The notes beneath the pieces are model-generated. The model saw only the letters and a list, made by a program, of their open reading frames with translations, was not told the origin of the DNA and did not search any database. A program made the translations under genes and the position numbers. Below, piece by piece: positions 5,604 to 9,064 of a stretch of 9,064 bases of DNA; positions within the stretch are counted from its first letter, which is position 1; each line of letters opens with the position of its first letter. The stretch comes from Anaerolineales bacterium (GTDB lineage Bacteria > Chloroflexota > Anaerolineae > Anaerolineales > UBA4823), in the NCBI GenBank assembly GCA_016932955.1, contig JAFGBV010000176.1:1-9064 (forward strand). Direction: 5' to 3'.

Positions 5604-6790
5604 TCATCTATCCCATCCAGTGCCATTAAGGTGACACAAGAAGAGTGATAATGAAACTAAATAGCATTATCTCAAAAATGGGGAAACCTCGCTTATGGTT
5701 GGTCTTCTTAATTCTTATACCCTTTGTTTTTAACTCCATTCAAAGGCCCACGAATGATTTTGAAACGTGTGCAGCAACAGTGCGCGATTGGGTAGCTGGT
5801 AAGACAATGTTGTATGATGAGTCTCAAGTTTTTTATGCTTATTTACCCTGGTCATTGATAATATATCTACCATTTGCATTATTACCACAACCCTCCGGAC
5901 TGTTCCTGTTTAATATCATTTCCCTAGGTTTGCTTATTTGGTCCACATTAAGCTTAATAGGACCCGTGAATTGGACAATATTAGCAATCTCGCTGACCAC
6001 AGTCTACACGGGTATACATATAATGCAAGGACAATGGGACATTCTAGTACTAGCAGCATTCACTTTGGGGTGGCTAGGGGTCAAGCGAAAAAATCCTTGG
6101 CTTTTAGGCCTGGCTTTGGTTGGCGTATCAACAAAGTACACGAACATTCTATTACCGACACTTTTATTGTTATGGGCTGTACGGGAATGGCGGCCAAAAG
6201 GTCTTTTATATACTGCTATCATTCCAGTCTCCATGTTGCCAATCTCCATCTTGATCGCGGGTTGGGATTGGCCTTTACGTTACATTAGGATAATGCAAGT
6301 AACACTAGCCTACTATGATCATTACGAAGTCATTACTTCATTCTCAAATACAATATATCCATCTTCGTATTGGCGCTTGAACCCTCCGTTTGGGGCTATA
6401 TTGATAATTTGCCTAGCAATTCCAGCAATCTATCTTATAATTCGCTTACTCAGGTGGAATGTAAATTTAATATCCATATTCCTAGCACTAACCTTAAATC
6501 TAATAATTACCCCTTATATTGCTTTGCATCATATGGTCTACTTGGCTCCAGTACATGCGAAAATTCTGAAGGAATCTTCTATTTGCGGATTTATCCTATA
6601 TGGAGCGGGAATAATCGACTTGTTATTTATGTGGTTTGGTGTGGGAGTGTTTATATACCCTTTGGTGGTATTAATCATGTTGATGTGGATTTCAGCCAGT
6701 AGCTTGCAGCGATCCAATTTTGCGAGTCAGCGTGACCTGGAATACTAATTTTTTAAAATTCAAAATATGACATTATCCATATCTTCAAAC
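5505..6790. other. AT-rich island containing the GT87-like gene
   Basis: Composition drops sharply from about 5505, inside the last codons of the zinc-ribbon gene (line 5521-5580 is 33% G+C), stays low through the glycosyltransferase gene and its flanks, and recovers at the ribosome binding site of the next MFS gene near 6794. The two GC-rich MFS genes in this window are equally hydrophobic, so hydrophobic codons alone do not explain it. No flanking repeats or integrase were seen. Confidence 0.65.
5651..6748 (+). CDS. GT87-like (DUF2029-type) polytopic glycosyltransferase, GT-C fold
   Basis: A 365-residue integral membrane protein with about 9-10 hydrophobic segments. After the first helix comes RPTNDFETCAATVRDWVAGKTMLYD and then YAYLPWSLIIYLPFALLP, which resembles GT87 enzymes: an acidic residue (Asp36) in the first outer loop, then a Y-x-P-x-x-x-x-x-P-x-A-x-L stretch. 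GQWDILVLAAFTLGWL with the later GLALVGVSTKYTNILLPTLLLLW also fits. The family uses polyprenyl-phosphate sugars to add mannose or similar residues to lipid-linked glycans outside the membrane; donor and acceptor here are unknown. I chose the ATG at 5651 over a GTG two codons upstream; its ribosome binding site (AAGAAGAG) is weak. Base composition is unlike the neighbours: sampled lines were 40% and 33% G+C against about 62% upstream, suggesting acquisition by transfer. No terminator is seen on either side, so it may be cotranscribed with its flanking genes. Confidence 0.75.
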   Translation: MKLNSIISKMGKPRLWLVFLILIPFVFNSIQRPTNDFETCAATVRDWVAGKTMLYDESQVFYAYLPWSLIIYLPFALLPQPSGLFLFNIISLGLLIWSTLSLIGPVNWTILAISLTTVYTGIHIMQGQWDILVLAAFTLGWLGVKRKNPWLLGLALVGVSTKYTNILLPTLLLLWAVREWRPKGLLYTAIIPVSMLPISILIAGWDWPLRYIRIMQVTLAYYDHYEVITSFSNTIYPSSYWRLNPPFGAILIICLAIPAIYLIIRLLRWNVNLISIFLALTLNLIITPYIALHHMVYLAPVHAKILKESSICGFILYGAGIIDLLFMWFGVGVFIYPLVVLIMLMWISASSLQRSNFASQRDLEY

Positions 6791-6793
6791 CCC

Positions 6794-6798
6794 GGAGG
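6794..6798 (+). promoter_or_regulatory. Ribosome binding site of the GRRRPF-motif MFS carrier
   Basis: GGAGG ends 5 bases before the ATG at 6804. It marks the return from AT-rich to GC-rich sequence and supports this start. Confidence 0.75.
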
Positions 6799-6803
6799 CT
6801 GTC

Positions 6804-8246
6804 ATGACTCGACCCATCCACTGGTATGACTACATCACTTTCAGTGTCTACTTTCTTGGGCTGACCACCCTCTCCCAGACCATGGGGCTGGTCATTCCTC
6901 TGCTGGTGCAGCAATTCGTCGGCGAGGCACAGAAAGGCACCTACTTTGGCACCTACCGCCTGTGGACGCTGATGGTAGCGCTGCTGGCACAGGCGCTCTT
7001 TGGGCTGCTCTCTGACCGCTCACGCCTGCGCTGGGGACGGCGGCGGCCTTTCATCTTCACCGGCACGTTGCTCGACCTGGTCTTTATCGTACTGATTGGT
7101 TTCACCGCCGGCATGGAAGGTCTGAACGGATTCTGGATCATGTTTGGGGTTGCCATGCTTCTGCAGGTCTCATCCAACATGGCGCACGCCGCCACCCAGG
7201 GCGTCATCCCCGACCTGGTGCCGGAGGAAAAGCGTGGTCGCTTCTCAGGCGTGAAGGCCATGCTGGAGCTGCCCGTTCCCCTCATCCTGGTCTCCTTCAC
7301 CGTCGGCAAGATGGTCAGCCAGGGCAACATGTGGGGCGGGCTTGGCGTAGGTATGGCGGTCATCGTGCTGGTCATGCTGCTCAGTATGCTGATCCCCGAA
7401 AAACGGCCTGATGAAGCGCCCAAGCCGCTGGATTGGAAGCCATTCCTGCGGCTGGTGATGATGACGGCGGTATTTACCCTGATCATCCTTGGCGCCGGTC
7501 AGGTGGTGCAATTGTTCAGCGATCTGCTCGACCCGGGCAGTTCACCCACCATGTTATTCGTCAGCATGGGCTTGTTTGGGCTGGCAGGCATGGCATTCGC
7601 TGTAGGCGTGGGCGTGTGGTTGAGCGTGCAAGTTGGCATTGGCGAGGATGCCAAAAAGACCCCCTCCTTCACCTGGTGGGTGGTCAACCGGCTGGCTTTC
7701 CTGGTCGGTGCCACCAACCTGTCCACCTTTGCTGTGTATTACCTGCAGGGCAGGCTGGGATTCGAGCGTGAGAAAGCCGCCGGACCCGCCGCTTTCCTGA
7801 TGCTCTTCGTTGGCGTGTTCATCCTGCTTTCAGCCCTGCCCAGCGGTTGGCTGGCAGACAAATTTGGCAAGAAGCGTATGGTAGCCTTGAGCGGCTTTAT
7901 CGCTGCCTTGGGCACGCTGGTAGCCATCCTCGTGCCCAGCCTGCCTGTCATTTACGCCGGCGGAGTGATCATCGGCATTGCCACCGGGCTGTTCTTTGCT
8001 TCCAACTGGGCGCTGGGAACCGTGCTGGTGCCCAAGCAGGAGGCCGGGCGTTACCTGGGCATCTCGAACCTGGCTGGAGCTGGCGCGGGGGCAGTAGGTG
8101 CCTATATTGGCGGTCCCATCGCCGATTACTTTACCGTCAACGTCACTTCCGTGCCCGGATTGGGTTATATGCTGCTCTTTGCCATCTATGGTGTGATGTT
8201 CCTCTTATCGGTGCTCGCCCTGCGAGGGGTGCGCGAGAACAAATAG
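6804..8246 (+). CDS. MFS carrier with SLC45/sucrose-transporter-like GRRRPF motif
   Basis: A 480-residue, roughly 12-helix membrane transporter. Between helices 2 and 3 it carries GLLSDRSRLRWGRRRPFIF (67-85), a form of MFS motif A typical of sucrose/SLC45 and related glycoside carriers, which usually move sugars with a cation. A second copy of motif A, GWLADKFGKKR (348-358), opens the second half, as in most MFS proteins. Ala149 region VIPDLVPEEKRGRFSG is the usual loop after helix 4. The long central loop EKRPDEAPKPLDWKPF separates the halves. GGAGG 5 bases upstream fixes the start. It is unrelated in detail to the DHA3 exporter upstream. The substrate is uncertain: sugar uptake is suggested by the motif only, and no glycoside hydrolase or sugar kinase gene is nearby. 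Its gene follows the glycosyltransferase by 55 bases and precedes glyQ by 59. Confidence 0.85.
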   Translation: MTRPIHWYDYITFSVYFLGLTTLSQTMGLVIPLLVQQFVGEAQKGTYFGTYRLWTLMVALLAQALFGLLSDRSRLRWGRRRPFIFTGTLLDLVFIVLIGFTAGMEGLNGFWIMFGVAMLLQVSSNMAHAATQGVIPDLVPEEKRGRFSGVKAMLELPVPLILVSFTVGKMVSQGNMWGGLGVGMAVIVLVMLLSMLIPEKRPDEAPKPLDWKPFLRLVMMTAVFTLIILGAGQVVQLFSDLLDPGSSPTMLFVSMGLFGLAGMAFAVGVGVWLSVQVGIGEDAKKTPSFTWWVVNRLAFLVGATNLSTFAVYYLQGRLGFEREKAAGPAAFLMLFVGVFILLSALPSGWLADKFGKKRMVALSGFIAALGTLVAILVPSLPVIYAGGVIIGIATGLFFASNWALGTVLVPKQEAGRYLGISNLAGAGAGAVGAYIGGPIADYFTVNVTSVPGLGYMLLFAIYGVMFLLSVLALRGVRENK

Positions 8247-8251
8247 TTTCG

Positions 8252-8260
8252 TGTTACAAT
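8252..8260 (+). promoter_or_regulatory. Candidate extended -10 promoter for glyQ
   Basis: TGT followed by TACAAT (8255-8260) forms an extended -10 element in the short gap after the MFS stop. Transcription would start near 8267, leaving a leader of about 39 bases before the ATG at 8306. No -35 match is evident, which an extended -10 does not strictly require. Confidence 0.4.
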
Positions 8261-8305
8261 CCATCCCCGATCAAGCATTCCATTAATTCCAGGCGGTAGA
8301 TAACC

Positions 8306-9064
8306 ATGACCACTCCCATGAATTTTCAATCCATGATAATGACCCTGCATGATTTCTGGGCCACGCAGGGCTGTCTGATCTGGCAGCCATATTACCAGCA
8401 GGTAGGCGCGGGGACGCTCAACCCGGCCACCGCACTGCGCGTGTTGGGTCCTGAGCCGTGGAATGTGGCCTATGTGGAGCCTTCGATCCGCCCGGATGAT
8501 GGGCGCTATGGAGAGAACCCCAACCGTATGCAAATGCACTACCAGTTCCAGGTGATATTGAAGCCCGACCCGGGCAACCCGCAGGAATTGTATTTGCAGT
8601 CATTGGAAGCGCTCGGCATTGACCCGCGCCAGCACGACTTCCGTTTCGTCGAAGACAACTGGGAATCCCCGGCGCTGGGAGCCTGGGGCTTGGGCTGGGA
8701 GGTCTGGCTGGACGGGCAGGAGATCACCCAATTCACCTATTTCCAGCAGGCTGGCGGTACCCCGCTCGACCCGGTGGCAGTAGAGATCACCTATGGATTG
8801 GATCGTATTGCCATCGCGCTTCAGCGCGTGAGGGGCTTCACCGAAATTCGCTGGAATGATCTGCTGACCGCGGGAGACGTAAATTTGCAGGCGGAACAAG
8901 AGAACTGCGAGTATTACTTCGAGATTGCCGATGTCCAGCGCATGCAGCAGATGTACGAGCTGTACCAGCAGGAGGCGGAGGCCTGCCTGGCAAAGGGCTT
9001 GGTCTTGCCTGCGCACGATTACATTCTAAAATGCTCGCATACCTTCAACGTGCTCGACTCGCGC
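8306..9064 (+). CDS. glyQ: Glycyl-tRNA synthetase alpha subunit (partial, 3' end beyond window)
   Basis: 253 codons are present, open to the window edge; the bacterial alpha subunit is about 300 residues, so most of it is here. It charges tRNA-Gly with glycine using ATP in the tetrameric (alpha2-beta2) class II enzyme; the alpha subunit holds the catalytic core. Hallmarks are [16 protein letters not shown] near the N-terminus, [43 protein letters not shown] (about residues 32-75), [26 protein letters not shown], then [21 protein letters not shown] and [13 protein letters not shown], all strongly conserved. The ATG at 8306 has only a weak GGCGG about 11 bases upstream. The beta subunit gene glyS should follow; some bacteria instead carry a fused alpha-beta enzyme, and the window ends before this can be decided. 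No T-box leader fits in the 59-base upstream gap. Confidence 0.96.
   Translation, partial: MTTPMNFQSMIMTLHDFWATQGCLIWQPYYQQVGAGTLNPATALRVLGPEPWNVAYVEPSIRPDDGRYGENPNRMQMHYQFQVILKPDPGNPQELYLQSLEALGIDPRQHDFRFVEDNWESPALGAWGLGWEVWLDGQEITQFTYFQQAGGTPLDPVAVEITYGLDRIAIALQRVRGFTEIRWNDLLTAGDVNLQAEQENCEYYFEIADVQRMQQMYELYQQEAEACLAKGLVLPAHDYILKCSHTFNVLDSR

Noticed and set aside
5604..5650. Promoter for the glycosyltransferase (GATAAT at 5599-5604)
   Set aside because: No -35 match at 16-18 bases; the best partner, TTTACT, is 19 bases away, so the evidence is too weak to annotate.
6747..6760. AATTTT-TT-AAAATT palindrome after the glycosyltransferase stop
   Set aside because: Pure A/T with a 2-base centre; cannot form a stable terminator stem and is expected in AT-rich sequence.
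6953..7486. 177-residue minus-strand frame opposite the second MFS gene
   Set aside because: Serine-, arginine- and methionine-rich antisense shadow without motifs.
8247..8305. T-box or glycine riboswitch upstream of glyQ
   Set aside because: The gap is 59 bases, too short for either, and has no T-box-like motif or strong stem-loop followed by T residues.
8600..9016. 138-residue minus-strand frame opposite glyQ
   Set aside because: Opposite strand of a highly conserved synthetase core; no ribosome binding site or domain seen.

Overview
The window is a stretch of bacterial chromosome with eight full-length genes and two genes cut by its edges. No rRNA, tRNA, CRISPR array or insertion sequence was found. 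Coding DNA is mostly GC-rich (about 60% in a sampled line) and genes have clear GGAGG-type ribosome binding sites. The gene mix (tetrameric-type glycyl-tRNA synthetase alpha subunit, lipobox-carrying Tat-exported MsrP, a TPR/zinc-ribbon membrane protein, a GT87-like integral membrane protein) suggests a Chloroflexota bacterium, perhaps Anaerolineae. That assignment is inference from general similarity; no marker in the window fixes it.

Layout. At 2-103 is the C-terminal tail of a SpoU/TrmH-family RNA 2'-O-methyltransferase. It converges, with a 5-base gap, on a minus-strand pair: a classical short-chain dehydrogenase/reductase (109-858) preceded by a tiny protein made of four DnaJ-type CxxCxGxG zinc motifs (878-1135). 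That pair has a good promoter (TTGCCA-N17-TATAAT) and is divergent from a DHA3/Mef-like multidrug exporter (1370-2686). The exporter has a perfect consensus promoter (TTGACA-N16-TATAAT) overlaid by an unusual phased repeat, ATNTTGAA three times at exactly 21-base steps. The exporter ends in a bidirectional terminator shared with a small two-helix membrane protein on the minus strand (2764-2985).

Next comes msrP, the molybdopterin catalytic subunit of the protein-methionine-sulfoxide reductase (3153-4151), with a Tat signal and a lipobox, ending in a strong terminator. No msrQ heme partner lies beside it. Then follows a TPR plus double zinc-ribbon protein with one C-terminal membrane helix (4215-5603), whose start codon sits just 6 bases after a TATAAT box and so may be leaderless. 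After it is a markedly AT-rich gene for a GT87-like polytopic glycosyltransferase (5651-6748), a second MFS carrier with a sucrose-transporter/SLC45-like GRRRPF motif (6804-8246), and the start of glyQ (8306 to the window end).

How they fit together. The window reads as several independent short transcription units rather than one pathway. The exporter unit looks regulated at its promoter; MsrP repairs oxidised methionines outside the cytoplasmic membrane; glyQ is housekeeping. The most noteworthy points are the phased operator-like array, the compact zinc-motif protein coupled to a dehydrogenase, the AT-rich island whose left edge falls inside the 3' end of the preceding gene, and the uncharacterised TPR/zinc-ribbon/membrane protein. 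I see no convincing multi-gene novel system.
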